NCBI RefSeq assembly: GCF_001282725.1
Contig: NZ_LN876587.1
Coordinates: 863,695 to 927,694, forward strand
DNA: 64,000 nt
Origin: Inediibacterium massiliense
GTDB lineage: Bacteria > Bacillota > Clostridia > Peptostreptococcales > Thermotaleaceae
Direction: 5' to 3'
The notes beneath the pieces were generated by a model. The model made no database searches and had not been told where the DNA came from. It saw only the letters and a list, made by a program, of their open reading frames with translations. Shown here one piece after another: positions 17,416 to 27,670 of this stretch (position 1 is the first letter of the stretch; each line of letters begins with the position of its first letter). A program made the translations under genes and the position numbers.

Positions 17416-18462
17416 ATGGAAGAAATACATGATTCTGAATTTGATAGGTCAGAACTGATTGAGTATATAAGAACATTAAGGGTAGAAGAATTTAGGAAGA
17501 TGAATCTCTCATCATTTAAAATCGCCGCATTAATTATTTTTATTATTACTGTCGGGAATAAATTATTAACAATTCTATCAGATGCAAAGGTTAAAAATGA
17601 TTCAGTACAAATATATATACTTGTATTTCTTTTAATATCTATAAATAATGTTTATAGAATTGGATGGTTTTCAATAAATTCACTTTTTCGTAAAAGCACA
17701 ACTAGAGGTATAAGTATCAAGAAATACAGTAAATTAGATAAACAAGTATTATTATTAGGATTTGTTAATGAATTTATTCATGATATAGGGGTTTTGGGGG
17801 GAAATATTTATTTATATAAGAATATAAGTATTGCTAAAGAGATAATTGTACCTTTAGTTAATTCTTCAAAAATTATTAGTTCATCAAGTATTTTGCTAAA
17901 AATAGCTTTTATTTCATATTTTTGTTTTTTCACGGATAGTACGATATTGTTTTTAAGTAAAATACAGGTTCTGTGTAGCAATTATTTACGAAAACATGAT
18001 GAGAATGAGAGGGATAGTATTGACATATTTAAAGAGAGAAGTAATGCACTTATAGAACAAATAGAATCGCAGGGGGAAAATGCTGAAAAATATAGACGGT
18101 GTTTTAATTATATGGAAAGCAAAATACCTATAATTCAAAAAGGATACTGTACGGTTGGAAGAATTCTATTTATATGTTCAGCTATTTTATTTCTGTCAAT
18201 GATGTATATAGGACAGGAATTCGTGTTTCAATATGTAGATATGTTTAAAAACTGCGTATACATATTTGGTATTGTTCCTGCATTAGAACTGATTGCACTT
18301 TATATTTCAAGTAAAATAATATATTCATGGTTAGAGTGTTTTGAAAGAAAGATTTTTAGAGAGAATTTAAGAACAGATCAGATAATGAATATATTAAATA
18401 GTGAGTTTATCAATAAGGTTAATACTGAATTGTTTTATTACAGTGATAAACAACAAGCATAG
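17416..18462 (+). CDS. Hypothetical five-helix membrane protein, element cargo
   Basis: 348 residues, no family recognised. Hydrophobic segments are at about 33-53, 65-83, 160-180, 246-265 and 278-300. The N-terminus is acidic, there is a charged loop with a likely helix at 190-235 (NERDSIDIFKERSNALIEQI), and a soluble C-terminal tail. RBS aaggag lies about 13 bases before the ATG. It ends at its own terminator. Codon use is as AT-rich as its neighbours. Membrane proteins beside HEPN or coiled-coil proteins are frequent in phage-defence islands, but no known system is matched. Confidence 0.7.
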   Translation: MEEIHDSEFDRSELIEYIRTLRVEEFRKMNLSSFKIAALIIFIITVGNKLLTILSDAKVKNDSVQIYILVFLLISINNVYRIGWFSINSLFRKSTTRGISIKKYSKLDKQVLLLGFVNEFIHDIGVLGGNIYLYKNISIAKEIIVPLVNSSKIISSSSILLKIAFISYFCFFTDSTILFLSKIQVLCSNYLRKHDENERDSIDIFKERSNALIEQIESQGENAEKYRRCFNYMESKIPIIQKGYCTVGRILFICSAILFLSMMYIGQEFVFQYVDMFKNCVYIFGIVPALELIALYISSKIIYSWLECFERKIFRENLRTDQIMNILNSEFINKVNTELFYYSDKQQA

Positions 18463-18472
18463 TTTACCAAAA

Positions 18473-18510
18473 AAGCAAGGGAAAATTACCCATTGCTTGA
18501 TTTATTTTTT
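18473..18510 (+). terminator. Terminator after the membrane protein gene
   Basis: AAGCAAGGG (18473-18481) pairs with CCC-A-TTGCTT (18489-18498, one bulged A), then TTTATTTTTT. Confidence 0.8.
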
Positions 18511-18611
18511 GTTATTTATTTTTGAGAGAGAAAATTATAACATATCCATAAAATTATGTTAATATAGAAATATATGTAATATTATGAGAGGAAAAACAGG
18601 GGGGAGCTTAG

Positions 18612-19424
18612 GTGAGGGTTAATATTAATGCTGAAATTACAAAGATGTTAAAGTGTGATAAGTTTGATATAGATGATTTTGAGATATATGAAAGTGAGAA
18701 TAAAATAATTATAAAATATGCATATAGCGATTTAGATTACATATTTAGATTTTATATACCAAATCAAAGAACAGAAATTATAGACAAGACAAGTGTGAAT
18801 TTTGGACTTGGACAAAAAGTAAAAAAAGTTTACCTTTTTGAAGGAGAACTGACACCTGGTAAATATGCGAATAGTGAAAGTTTTGAGTGTAATAATTTTA
18901 AAGAAGTAAAATATGAATTGAATTTATGGAAAGACTATCTATTTGAAGAATTAAATAAACCTAAAATAAATTTAAACAATGATGATACAAATAATAATGA
19001 AAATAGAATACATGAATTGGATTTAGAGAATATTGAAAAACAGATAGATGAAAATATACCAAATGAAATGTTTTCTAATGAAGAAATAGAAGCATTAAAC
19101 AATAAGTTAAATGAAGTGCAGAGCAAATTTGAAAAAGAATTGAATAGTCTTATATCAGATCAAGAAAAATTACAAGAAGAACTGAATAAGGTAAAAGAAG
19201 ATTTTCAAAAACTAAAAACAGCTTCAATTATTATGACGAAAAGAAATTGGTGTAAGAAATATACCAGAAAAATCAAAGAGTTTTTTAGTGATGAGCAAAA
19301 AAGAGCAACTGCATTTAAAGTATTAAAAGGTGGAAATATTTTGTTTAAGCAATTAGGTATGGAAATACCTATGTTAGAAGAAAGTATTGAAACTATAGAA
19401 GAAATATCTGATTCTTTAGATTAA
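18612..19424 (+). CDS. Hypothetical coiled-coil protein, element cargo
   Basis: 270 residues from a GTG at 18612 with RBS gggggag. Residues 1-115 look like a mixed alpha/beta domain. An Asn/Asp/Glu-rich linker (about 120-135) follows, then a long coiled coil (about 155-205, LNNKLNEVQSKFEKELNSL) and a basic helical C-terminal part (KRNWCKKYTRKIKEFF). No family recognised. It has its own terminator and is the last intact gene before attR, a usual position for cargo. Confidence 0.65.
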   Translation: MRVNINAEITKMLKCDKFDIDDFEIYESENKIIIKYAYSDLDYIFRFYIPNQRTEIIDKTSVNFGLGQKVKKVYLFEGELTPGKYANSESFECNNFKEVKYELNLWKDYLFEELNKPKINLNNDDTNNNENRIHELDLENIEKQIDENIPNEMFSNEEIEALNNKLNEVQSKFEKELNSLISDQEKLQEELNKVKEDFQKLKTASIIMTKRNWCKKYTRKIKEFFSDEQKRATAFKVLKGGNILFKQLGMEIPMLEESIETIEEISDSLD

Positions 19425-19432
19425 GCTAAGAT

Positions 19433-19470
19433 AGCAGTGGGAAAATTAATTCCATGCTTGGTTTGTTTTT
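19433..19470 (+). terminator. Probable terminator after the coiled-coil gene
   Basis: AGCAGTGG pairs with CCATGCT (one bulged G) around an A/T loop, followed by a T-rich GGTTTGTTTTTG. The rest of 19425-19757 holds a possible 36-codon frame (19538-19648) running into attR without a clear RBS, then attR; no other gene is seen. Confidence 0.6.
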
Positions 19471-19608
19471 GTATTTTGATGAAGAAATATTTGACTTTTT
19501 AAGTTTTATTGTATAACATTGATATTAAGAGTAGACTATGCAAAAAGTTGAACATAAAAACTTTGAAACTATTGAAAATACAACAAAAAGTTATCTGAAA
19601 TCAAAAAA

Positions 19609-19681
19609 TGGTCTTCAAAACCAGTTTGAGGGGTTAATAGCTTCTTAGGTGGGTTCGATTCCCACATACTCCCGCCAATAT
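19609..19681 (+). repeat. attR: 73-bp direct repeat (truncated selC 3' part)
   Basis: Exact copy of 12680-12752. It lacks the acceptor 5' strand, D arm and promoter, so it is not a functional tRNA. It marks the chromosomal end of the element; the original sequence downstream of selC resumes at 19682. Confidence 0.95.
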
Positions 19682-19757
19682 CATAAAATTTGATCTTCAT
19701 GTATAATTTGATAATATATGGAAATAATCCCTTCTAGATAGACTAGGAGGGATTTTT

Positions 19758-20432
19758 ATGTGGAATAGAAGGCGTAAAAGAAAAAGAAAAATTCTTTTAG
19801 CATGTATCATTTTGTTTTCAATAGCATTTTTATATGGATACAAGGATAGGAAACTGAATAACAATGAAGAAAATAAACCTACCCAGTGGGGAACTAATAT
19901 TTTAGAACCATCAAAAGATGAAGAAAAACAAATAACGAAGAAAAACAACAATAAAAACAATAACAACAATAATGAAGACAATGAAGAAATTCAATCTATC
20001 CCTATTGTAGAAAGTGAAAAGAAAATGACAAAACAAACCCAGATTGTATTTAATACATATTATGAAAAGACGAGAGACACAACTACAAAGAAAATTAGCT
20101 TGCCTAAAGAATGTATAGGAAGAAGCTTAGAGGATGTTAGAAATTATTTACAAGAAAAATATACAGATTGGGAAGTAAGACAATGTAATGAAGATATGGT
20201 AGAATTATATAAAGTAACAAATAAAGTGCCACCTAATTATTATATTGTAAAAGAATATAATGGATATATAAGTGTGTATCAAGTAAATGAAAAAGGTGAA
20301 AAAATTTTATTAGAGCAAACAGAGATTCCGATATCTTCTTTAAGTGAGACAGATTCACAGTATATAGAAGAGGGAATTGTAAAAAAAAGCAGAGAAGAAA
20401 TTGATCAAATTTTAGAAGATTATAGTAGCTAA
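19758..20432 (+). CDS. BofC-like membrane-anchored protein
   Basis: 224 residues: a very basic start (MWNRRRKRKRKILL), one membrane segment (about 12-27), an Asn/Lys-rich low-complexity linker (about 50-75), then a folded C-terminal domain. That domain resembles the C-terminal domain of BofC, the intercompartmental sporulation signalling factor that restrains SpoIVB (LEDVRNYLQEKYTDWEVRQ, then VKEYNGYISVYQ). In Bacillus subtilis bofC also lies just upstream of ruvAB, which supports the call. The RBS taggaggg is good. Confidence 0.7.
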   Translation: MWNRRRKRKRKILLACIILFSIAFLYGYKDRKLNNNEENKPTQWGTNILEPSKDEEKQITKKNNNKNNNNNNEDNEEIQSIPIVESEKKMTKQTQIVFNTYYEKTRDTTTKKISLPKECIGRSLEDVRNYLQEKYTDWEVRQCNEDMVELYKVTNKVPPNYYIVKEYNGYISVYQVNEKGEKILLEQTEIPISSLSETDSQYIEEGIVKKSREEIDQILEDYSS

Positions 20433-20460
20433 AATGTACTCTTTTGAGTACATTTTTGTT
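20431..20460 (+). terminator. Terminator after the bofC-like gene
   Basis: AAAATGTACTC-TTTT-GAGTACATTTT stem (20431-20456) beginning at the stop codon, followed by TG and T-rich sequence. Confidence 0.85.
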
Positions 20461-20516
20461 TGTGTATGATACAATATAAAAGATCGAATATTTGTTTGTA
20501 CAAGGGAGAAAAATTT

Positions 20517-21011
20517 ATGAGAATATTAGGTATTGATCCAGGAATTGCTATTGTAGGATATGGAGTCATAGAATATAAAGGAAATCATATGAAAACTTTA
20601 GGGTATGGAGCAATTTTAACACATGCTGATGAAGAGATGCCCCAAAGACTTAAAAAAGTCTATGATGATTTAGAGATTTTATTAGATCGGTTTAAACCAG
20701 ATGTAGTGGCAATAGAAGAGTTATTTTTCAACAAAAATGTCAAAACTGCTTTAATGGTTGGACATGCTCGAGGTGTACTTATTTTAGGAGCGGCCAATAA
20801 AGGTATAGATATTTATGAATATACACCCCTACAAGTCAAACAAGGGGTGGTAGGATATGGAAGGGCAGATAAAAAGCAAGTACAACAAATGACTAAGACA
20901 CTTCTTAATTTACCTAAAATACCAAAGCCTGATGATGTAGCAGATGCATTGGCTGTAGCTATTTGTCATGCTCATTCAGGAGCATTTAAAGGATTGTTTA
21001 AAATTAGATAA
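20517..21011 (+). CDS. ruvC: Crossover junction endodeoxyribonuclease RuvC
   Basis: 164 residues; resolves Holliday junctions made by RuvAB. The ATG at 20517 has RBS gggag; an in-frame codon at 20460 lies in the terminator tail. Catalytic acids are visible: Asp7 in GIDPG, Glu in AIEELFF, and the C-terminal [13 protein letters not shown] motif. ruvA and ruvB follow closely, forming a recombination-repair operon. Confidence 0.97.
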   Translation: MRILGIDPGIAIVGYGVIEYKGNHMKTLGYGAILTHADEEMPQRLKKVYDDLEILLDRFKPDVVAIEELFFNKNVKTALMVGHARGVLILGAANKGIDIYEYTPLQVKQGVVGYGRADKKQVQQMTKTLLNLPKIPKPDDVADALAVAICHAHSGAFKGLFKIR

Positions 21012-21024
21012 TGGAGGATATTTT

Positions 21025-21621
21025 ATGTTAGAGTACATAAAGGGAGACCTTGTAGGAATCAAAGAAGATTATATTGTGCTAGATCATAATGATATGGGTT
21101 ACAAAATTTTTACAACTTCTTCATCTATAGTAGAATTTGAAAAAATTCATGAAAAAATAATTATATATACACAACTTATAGTAAGAGAAGATGATATAAG
21201 TATCTTTGGATTTTCAAATCAAGATGAATTAAAAATTTTTAGGCTTTTAATTACTGTCAATGGAATAGGGCCAAAGGTGGCATTAGGAATACTTTCTTCT
21301 ATTAATTATAAAAGCTTGGTAGGAGTGATTATATCAGAGGATATGAATACTTTAATCAAAGCACAGGGAGTAGGGAAAAAAACAGCACAAAGAATTATAT
21401 TAGAGCTAAAAGACAAAGTAGACCATAATATAGCTACCTTTGAACCAAATTTACTTCAAATACAAACAAATGAATCTTGTGATACAAATGAAGCTTTGGA
21501 TGCATTAATGATTTTAGGATATACAAAGGCAGAGGCAAGTAAAGCCATAGAAGCTGTAAAAGATTCTTCTAAAAGTGTAGAGATGATGATTAAAAAGGCA
21601 CTTAAAATATTAGGGAAGTAG
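21025..21621 (+). CDS. ruvA: Holliday junction DNA helicase subunit RuvA
   Basis: 198 residues; binds four-way junctions and recruits RuvB. It starts MLEYIKGDLVGI at the ATG at 21025 (RBS tggagga); earlier in-frame codons lie within ruvC. An OB-fold N-terminal domain (with the LIVREDDISIFGF segment), paired helix-hairpin-helix motifs (VNGIGPKVALGIL and AQGVGKKTAQRIILEL) and the small RuvB-binding domain (EALDALMILGYTKAEA) are all present. Confidence 0.97.
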   Translation: MLEYIKGDLVGIKEDYIVLDHNDMGYKIFTTSSSIVEFEKIHEKIIIYTQLIVREDDISIFGFSNQDELKIFRLLITVNGIGPKVALGILSSINYKSLVGVIISEDMNTLIKAQGVGKKTAQRIILELKDKVDHNIATFEPNLLQIQTNESCDTNEALDALMILGYTKAEASKAIEAVKDSSKSVEMMIKKALKILGK

Positions 21622-21639
21622 AGCAAAGGGGGTGGAGAT

Positions 21640-22653
21640 ATGATACAAGATATGGATGAAGGAAGAATTATTACTACAGCACCTAGAACAGAGGATTATG
21701 AAGTAGAAAACAACCTAAGACCTAGAAAACTAGATGATTATATGGGACAAGATAAAGCCAAAGAAAAGCTTAAAATTTTTATAGATGCTGCCATGATGAG
21801 AGATGAATCTCTAGATCATGTGCTTTTATACGGACCTCCTGGTCTTGGAAAAACTACTTTATCTAATATTATTGCCAATGAGTTAGGCGTAAATATTCGA
21901 GTAACTTCAGGTCCTGCTATTGAAAGACCAGGTGATTTGGCAGCTATACTTACCAATTTAGGAGAAAATGATGTGCTGTTTATTGATGAAATACATAGGC
22001 TTAATAGAACTGTAGAAGAAATATTATATCCTGCTATGGAGGATTATGCATTAGATATTATTATTGGAAAAGGACCAAGTGCAAGGTCTATTCGGTTGGA
22101 TTTATCAAGATTTACATTAATAGGTGCTACCACAAGAGCGGGACTGTTAACCTCTCCTCTTAGAGATCGATTTGGAGTAATATGTAAGCTGGAGCTTTAT
22201 GAGGTAGAAGATTTAAAAAATATAGTGATTCGATCTGCATCGATTCTAGGAATAGAAATAGAGCAAAAAGCTGCCATAGAGATTGCAAAAAGATCTAGAG
22301 GAACACCTAGAATTGCCAATAGATTATTAAAGAGAGTGAGAGATTTTGCACAAGTAAAGGGAGATGGACTCATTACTCTAAAAATTGCAAAAGATGGTTT
22401 AGCTCTTTTAGAAATAGATGAATTAGGTCTAGATCAAGTAGATCGAAATATAATGTTTACAATTGTTGAAAAATTTAGTGGAGGCCCTGTAGGGTTAGAT
22501 ACTTTGGCAGCTTCAACTGGAGAAGAAAGAAACACGATTGAGGATGTATATGAACCGTACCTTCTTCAATTAGGATTTATGCAAAGAACACCTAAGGGAA
22601 GAACAATTACTCAGTTAGGATACAAACATCTGGGGATTTCTACAGAGGAATAA
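21640..22653 (+). CDS. ruvB: Holliday junction branch migration ATPase RuvB
   Basis: 337 residues; hexameric AAA+ motor driving branch migration. RBS gggggtgg precedes the ATG at 21640. Walker [10 protein letters not shown] and Walker [10 protein letters not shown] are seen, with sensor ATTRAG and arginine finger region LRDRFG. The winged-helix C-terminal domain follows ([17 protein letters not shown]). Last gene of the ruvCAB cluster; a 100-bp gap leads to the spoIID-like gene. Confidence 0.97.
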   Translation: MIQDMDEGRIITTAPRTEDYEVENNLRPRKLDDYMGQDKAKEKLKIFIDAAMMRDESLDHVLLYGPPGLGKTTLSNIIANELGVNIRVTSGPAIERPGDLAAILTNLGENDVLFIDEIHRLNRTVEEILYPAMEDYALDIIIGKGPSARSIRLDLSRFTLIGATTRAGLLTSPLRDRFGVICKLELYEVEDLKNIVIRSASILGIEIEQKAAIEIAKRSRGTPRIANRLLKRVRDFAQVKGDGLITLKIAKDGLALLEIDELGLDQVDRNIMFTIVEKFSGGPVGLDTLAASTGEERNTIEDVYEPYLLQLGFMQRTPKGRTITQLGYKHLGISTEE

Positions 22654-22755
22654 ATAAACAAAGATACGTAAAAATAGATTTGTAGCCATATAAAAAAGGA
22701 ATTTCTCTAGTTTTGTCGAATTTTTTAAAAAAACAATAATCAAGGAGAGAAATTT

Positions 22756-24378
22756 ATGAAAAATTTTTACAAAGTAATCACTATTGCAATACTCATGGTA
22801 TCCTTTGGTTTTGCTACATTCGGGTATGCTGATTTTTACTCATCATATAATGAAGTAAAAATTGGAATCCTGTATGGACAAAGTTGTCCTGCTCAAGTAA
22901 AATTGTCTGCTTCTAATGACATAGAAATGGGATATTTCGTTGGGCATGAATTTAACATTATAATGGACTTTTTTGAAAAAGAAGTTATTGTGAAAAAAGA
23001 TCCTCAGAACTCTATTTATATTCAAATAGGACAAGATTTTTTAAGCAATAATGAAGCTTATACTTTTTTAAGTCAAATCTCTTCATCTGTACATAATTCG
23101 TTTATAGCCTATAAAAATGGAGTAAAGGTGTGGGCAGGACCTTATGAAAACTTTACAGATGCCCAAGCTTCATTGGAAAATATAAAATCAATTCTACCAG
23201 AATATAATATGATGATAGTTTCTTCATTAGGAAAAGGGATTCAAGTTGTAAACCAGTCAGGAAAGATTTTATTTGTATATGATAGTTTGGATGGAGAATA
23301 TCATTTTAGAGAAAGTTTACACAAGGATGCATCAGGAATCATACAAGTAGATCATAAAAAATATCGAGGCAGTATTATGATTAAGAGATATTCAAATAGT
23401 GATTTTACAGTGATCAATCAATTAGGATTAGAAGAATATTTATATGGTGTTTTACCCAAAGAAATTTCAGGAGACTGGCCTATAGAAGCACAGAAAGCCC
23501 AAGCGGTTGCTGCAAGAAGTTATACTCTTGTCAATATGAATAAGCATAAAGCCTATGGATTTGATTTATGTTCTAGTACAGATTGTCAAGTGTATGGAGG
23601 ATATAGTAGTGAGAAACCAAGAAGTAATGAAGCAGTAGATCAAACAAGAGGAAAAATAATGACTTATGAAGGAAAAGCCGTTACAGCCCTTTACCATTCC
23701 AATAGTGGAGGACATACAGAAGATAGTGAGAATATATGGTCAAATCCAATAGGATATTTAAGGGGAGTAGATGATCCATATTCTATAGGAGCTCCAAACT
23801 CAGAATGGACTGTTGTTTATACGAAAAAACAAATAGAAGATATTTTAATGGCTAAAAATATATATGTAGGAAATATACAAAGTATAAATATTATAGAACG
23901 TTCAAAAAATGGAAGAGTTTTAAAGCTATCTATTCAAGGAACAAATGGAGAAAAAATTTTACAAAAAGATGAGATTCGTAGTGTATTTGGTTATAATAAT
24001 ATTAAAAGTACATGGTTTGATATGATAGGAAATAACTCCAATAATGGAAATGGTTTGAGAGAAGAAAATAGTGGCCAATTGTTTATAAATTCTGATAAAG
24101 ATTTTCTATCAAAATCTATAGAGGATTCTTCCTTGTATCTGATAAGTAGTGAAAAAATAAAAAAAGCAAATGAAAATATTTATGTAAGTAATGGAGAAAA
24201 AACAAAATCTTTATCTCAGCCTATATTTAATCATTCATCAGATTCTTATACTTTTTCTGGAAAAGGTTGGGGTCATGGACTTGGAATGAGTCAATGGGGA
24301 GCTAAAAAAATGGCAGAACAAGGTTTTTCTTATGAGCAAATATTGAAGCACTATTATACAGGAATTCATATAGAATAA
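22756..24378 (+). CDS. SpoIID/LytB-domain secreted protein
   Basis: 540 residues with a signal peptide (1-26, ending GYADF). The N-terminal half includes an SPOR-like region (about 95-155). The SpoIID/LytB domain begins near residue 195 (NQLGLEEYLYGVLPKEISGDWPIEA has its core here), with AVAARSYTL, a YHSNSGGHTEDSENIW active-site stretch, and the GKGWGHGLGMSQWGA ending. SpoIID-type proteins are lytic transglycosylases acting on denuded peptidoglycan, notably in spore engulfment. About 200 residues longer than SpoIID itself, so more like the SpoIID/LytB family proteins found beside queA in clostridia. The queA gene follows after a few bases. Confidence 0.9.
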   Translation: MKNFYKVITIAILMVSFGFATFGYADFYSSYNEVKIGILYGQSCPAQVKLSASNDIEMGYFVGHEFNIIMDFFEKEVIVKKDPQNSIYIQIGQDFLSNNEAYTFLSQISSSVHNSFIAYKNGVKVWAGPYENFTDAQASLENIKSILPEYNMMIVSSLGKGIQVVNQSGKILFVYDSLDGEYHFRESLHKDASGIIQVDHKKYRGSIMIKRYSNSDFTVINQLGLEEYLYGVLPKEISGDWPIEAQKAQAVAARSYTLVNMNKHKAYGFDLCSSTDCQVYGGYSSEKPRSNEAVDQTRGKIMTYEGKAVTALYHSNSGGHTEDSENIWSNPIGYLRGVDDPYSIGAPNSEWTVVYTKKQIEDILMAKNIYVGNIQSINIIERSKNGRVLKLSIQGTNGEKILQKDEIRSVFGYNNIKSTWFDMIGNNSNNGNGLREENSGQLFINSDKDFLSKSIEDSSLYLISSEKIKKANENIYVSNGEKTKSLSQPIFNHSSDSYTFSGKGWGHGLGMSQWGAKKMAEQGFSYEQILKHYYTGIHIE

Positions 24379-24390
24379 GGAGTTTTGAAA

Positions 24391-25416
24391 ATGAGAACAA
24401 GTGATTTTAATTTTGATTTACCAGAAGAGTTAATTGCACAAACACCTCTTAAGAATAGAGATGAATCCAAGCTTATGATTTTAGATAAAAAAAATCAACA
24501 AATCAATCATAAAGTATTTAAGGATGTAATCGATTATTTAAATCCAGGGGATTGTTTAGTTTTAAATGATACAAGAGTACTTCCTGCAAGGCTTTTTGGA
24601 ATCAAAGAAAAAACAGGAGCGAAGATAGAGTTTTTACTTTTAAAAAGAACAGATAAAGATTTATGGGAAACATTAGTTAAACCTGGTAAAAAAGCAAGAG
24701 TTGGAGATACTGTTTCTTTTGGAGATGGAATTTTAAAAGCTCATATTGTAGATATGGGTGAAGAAGGTTCAAGAATTATAAAATTTGAATATGAAGGAAT
24801 TTTTGAACAGATTCTAGATCAATTAGGAACGATGCCTCTTCCTCCTTATATAACAGAGACTTTGAAAGATCAAAATAGATACCAAACTGTTTATGCAAAG
24901 CATGAAGGCTCAGCAGCAGCACCTACAGCAGGACTTCATTTTACTCCGGATTTATTAGAAAAAATAAAACAAAAGGGTGTAAATGTAGCTTATATTACTC
25001 TCCATGTAGGGCTTGGAACTTTTAGACCTGTAAAGGTAGATGATGTATTAAACCATAAGATGCATTCAGAATTTTATATGGTAAGCAAAGAAACAGAAAA
25101 ATTAATCAATGATACAAAAGCAAATGGAAAAAAAGTTATAGCAGTTGGAACTACTTCTACAAGGACTCTAGAAAGTATTGCAAAGGAAAAAGGGAAGATT
25201 CAAGCAGGGAATGGATGGACAGATATTTTTATTTATCCAGGATATGAATTTAAAATGATTGATGGACTCATTACAAATTTCCATCTTCCAGAATCTACTT
25301 TAATCATGCTTGTAAGCGCATTTTGTGGAAGAGAATTTACACTTAAGGCTTATGAAGAAGCTATAAAAAATAGATATAGATTTTTTAGTTTTGGAGATGC
25401 CATGCTCATCATTTAA
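24391..25416 (+). CDS. queA: S-adenosylmethionine:tRNA ribosyltransferase-isomerase
   Basis: 341 residues; penultimate step of queuosine synthesis, making epoxyqueuosine on tRNA. Start ATG at 24391 with aaggag eight bases upstream; a TTG at 24385 is less likely. Family blocks: [17 protein letters not shown] at the start, [26 protein letters not shown] and the [16 protein letters not shown] ending. tgt follows 16 bases later. Confidence 0.97.
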   Translation: MRTSDFNFDLPEELIAQTPLKNRDESKLMILDKKNQQINHKVFKDVIDYLNPGDCLVLNDTRVLPARLFGIKEKTGAKIEFLLLKRTDKDLWETLVKPGKKARVGDTVSFGDGILKAHIVDMGEEGSRIIKFEYEGIFEQILDQLGTMPLPPYITETLKDQNRYQTVYAKHEGSAAAPTAGLHFTPDLLEKIKQKGVNVAYITLHVGLGTFRPVKVDDVLNHKMHSEFYMVSKETEKLINDTKANGKKVIAVGTTSTRTLESIAKEKGKIQAGNGWTDIFIYPGYEFKMIDGLITNFHLPESTLIMLVSAFCGREFTLKAYEEAIKNRYRFFSFGDAMLII

Positions 25417-25429
25417 AAACAGGAGGTAA

Positions 25430-26551
<1,122 letters not shown>

Positions 26552-26626
26552 AATTTTCTAATTTTAAAAGGAATTAATATTTTTATGTAGAATAGTAATA
26601 GATATCAGAAAAGGAGGCATTTTATT

Positions 26627-26908
26627 ATGAATCAGCAGATGTATTCACCTATTTTAATGACGGTCATATTTATTGCGATATTTTATTTTCTCATTATCAG
26701 ACCGCAAAAGAAGAGAGAAAAACAAGTAAAAGAAATGAGAAATAATTTGAAAATAGGAGATCAAATTACAACAATAGGTGGTATATATGGAAAAATATCT
26801 AAAATTAAAGATGACTTTGTTACAATTGAAGTAGGCGCTGACAAAACAAAACTTCAAATTGCTAGATGGGCAGTAGGTAATGTATTAAAAACTGATGATG
26901 TAGCATAA
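26627..26908 (+). CDS. yajC: Preprotein translocase subunit YajC
   Basis: 93 residues with one N-terminal membrane segment (about 8-24, ending LIIRPQKKREK) and a cytosolic domain (IGDQITTIGGIYGKI). Accessory subunit of the SecDF complex, whose genes lie 2.8 kb downstream behind the SCIFF genes. RBS aaggagg. Confidence 0.95.
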   Translation: MNQQMYSPILMTVIFIAIFYFLIIRPQKKREKQVKEMRNNLKIGDQITTIGGIYGKISKIKDDFVTIEVGADKTKLQIARWAVGNVLKTDDVA

Positions 26909-26938
26909 AAGAAGATGACATAGGTCATCTTCTTTTTG
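26907..26938 (+). terminator. Terminator after yajC
   Basis: AAAAGAAGATGAC-ATAG-GTCATCTTCTTTT (13-bp perfect stem, 26907-26936); the left arm overlaps the stop codon and the T-run follows. Confidence 0.88.
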
Positions 26939-27001
26939 TTAGTTCTATTTTAAATTTTCATACATAAATATTTTATAAGAATGTTTTTGGAGGTGGAGAA
27001 G

Positions 27002-27379
27002 GTGAAATCAGTAAGTGAAAATAGGATTGGTATTTATGTAAAATCTATAATGATTGCTTGTATTTTTTCGTTATTTGTGTTTGTAATTATGGCATTACTT
27101 ATTACTTATACAGATATTTCTGAAACTATTATTCCTATACTTGCATCTATTGTTATGATTCTTAGTACGCTTATAAGTGGTATGTATGCAGGTGTGAAAA
27201 TAAAAAGAAAAGGACTTTTAAATGGACTTTTAGTAGGAGTTTTTTTTATGATCGTTATTGTTTGTATGAGTTTTTTACTTATAAAGGATTTTAAATTTGA
27301 AATGTATGCATTTTACAAAATGATGTTGGGAATAGGAGCAGGTGGTATCGGTGGAATGATTGGTGTAAATTTTAAATAA
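27002..27379 (+). CDS. TIGR04086-family membrane protein
   Basis: A 125-residue protein with four hydrophobic segments (roughly 14-36, 42-62, 70-92, 105-123) and a glycine-rich end (GIGAGGIGGMIG). It matches in layout the TIGR04086 family found in clostridia between yajC and the SCIFF genes. Start: GTG at 27002 with RBS ggaggtgg. A start at 26981 would place the RBS within the coding region. Function unknown. Confidence 0.75.
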   Translation: MKSVSENRIGIYVKSIMIACIFSLFVFVIMALLITYTDISETIIPILASIVMILSTLISGMYAGVKIKRKGLLNGLLVGVFFMIVIVCMSFLLIKDFKFEMYAFYKMMLGIGAGGIGGMIGVNFK

Positions 27380-27384
27380 AAACT

Positions 27385-27412
27385 TTGACATCATAATCGA
27401 TTGTGTTATAAT
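27385..27412 (+). promoter_or_regulatory. Promoter of scfA
   Basis: TTGACA (27385-27390), 16-base spacer, TATAAT (27407-27412), both perfect. It gives the tiny precursor gene its own strong transcription start, separate from the gene upstream. Confidence 0.85.
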
Positions 27413-27444
27413 TTAGTAGAAATCAAATTAGAGGAGGCATAAGG

Positions 27445-27585
27445 ATGAAGCATGTAAAGACTTTAACAAAAGCAACATTAAAAGAGACTGCAGCAAAAGG
27501 CGGATGTGGAGAGTGCCAAACTTCATGTCAGTCAGCATGCAAGACTTCTTGCACAGTTGCAAATCAAGAATGTGAAAATAGATAA
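27445..27585 (+). CDS. scfA: SCIFF ranthipeptide precursor (six cysteines in forty-five residues)
   Basis: 46 residues with RBS gaggagg. The leader MKHVKTLTKATLKETAAKGG is followed by a core with six cysteines at 21, 24, 28, 32, 36 and 43 (CGECQTSCQSACKTSC). This is the almost invariant SCIFF sequence of clostridia. The radical SAM enzyme encoded 212 bp downstream forms thioether bonds from Cys sulfur to non-alpha carbons of acceptor residues. Biological role of the mature peptide is not established. Strong promoter, strong RBS and an immediate terminator suggest abundant short mRNA. Confidence 0.97.
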   Translation: MKHVKTLTKATLKETAAKGGCGECQTSCQSACKTSCTVANQECENR

Positions 27586-27598
27586 TACATATTCAAAA

Positions 27599-27630
27599 AA
27601 CAGTAATATTTTCATATTACTGTTTTTTAT
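27599..27630 (+). terminator. Terminator between scfA and scfB
   Basis: AACAGTAATAT-TTTC-ATATTACTG(TT) stem followed by TTTTTT (27599-27628). It separates precursor and maturase, so scfB is expressed by read-through or its own promoter. Confidence 0.88.
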
Positions 27631-27670
27631 TCGTTAGGAAATTATATCTAGAGGTAAACTGTGGACAATT

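Larger units (their letters stand above)
12680..19681 (+). mobile_element. Integrated element in selC, about 7 kb, flanked by 73-bp att repeats
   Basis: Perfect 73-bp repeats of the tRNA-Sec 3' part bound the region, and a tyrosine recombinase gene lies directly inside the attL end. Both are defining marks of tRNA-targeting integrative elements. Inside are the integrase (broken), a PolC-like fragment (broken), a HEPN/zinc-ribbon protein, micro-ORFs, a five-helix membrane protein and a coiled-coil protein. No capsid, replication-initiation or conjugation genes are seen, so it resembles a small genomic island or phage satellite rather than a prophage or ICE. Outside it, chromosomal genes resume (bofC-like, ruvCAB). 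The broken integrase suggests it is now fixed. Confidence 0.92.

Noticed and set aside
19538-19648. 36-codon frame MQKVEHKNFETIEN... running into attR
   Set aside because: No clear RBS and it ends in tRNA-derived sequence; left uncalled though an excisionase remnant cannot be excluded.
19609-19681. Second tRNA-Sec gene
   Set aside because: Only the 3' part is present; no acceptor 5' strand, D arm or promoter. It is the attR copy.
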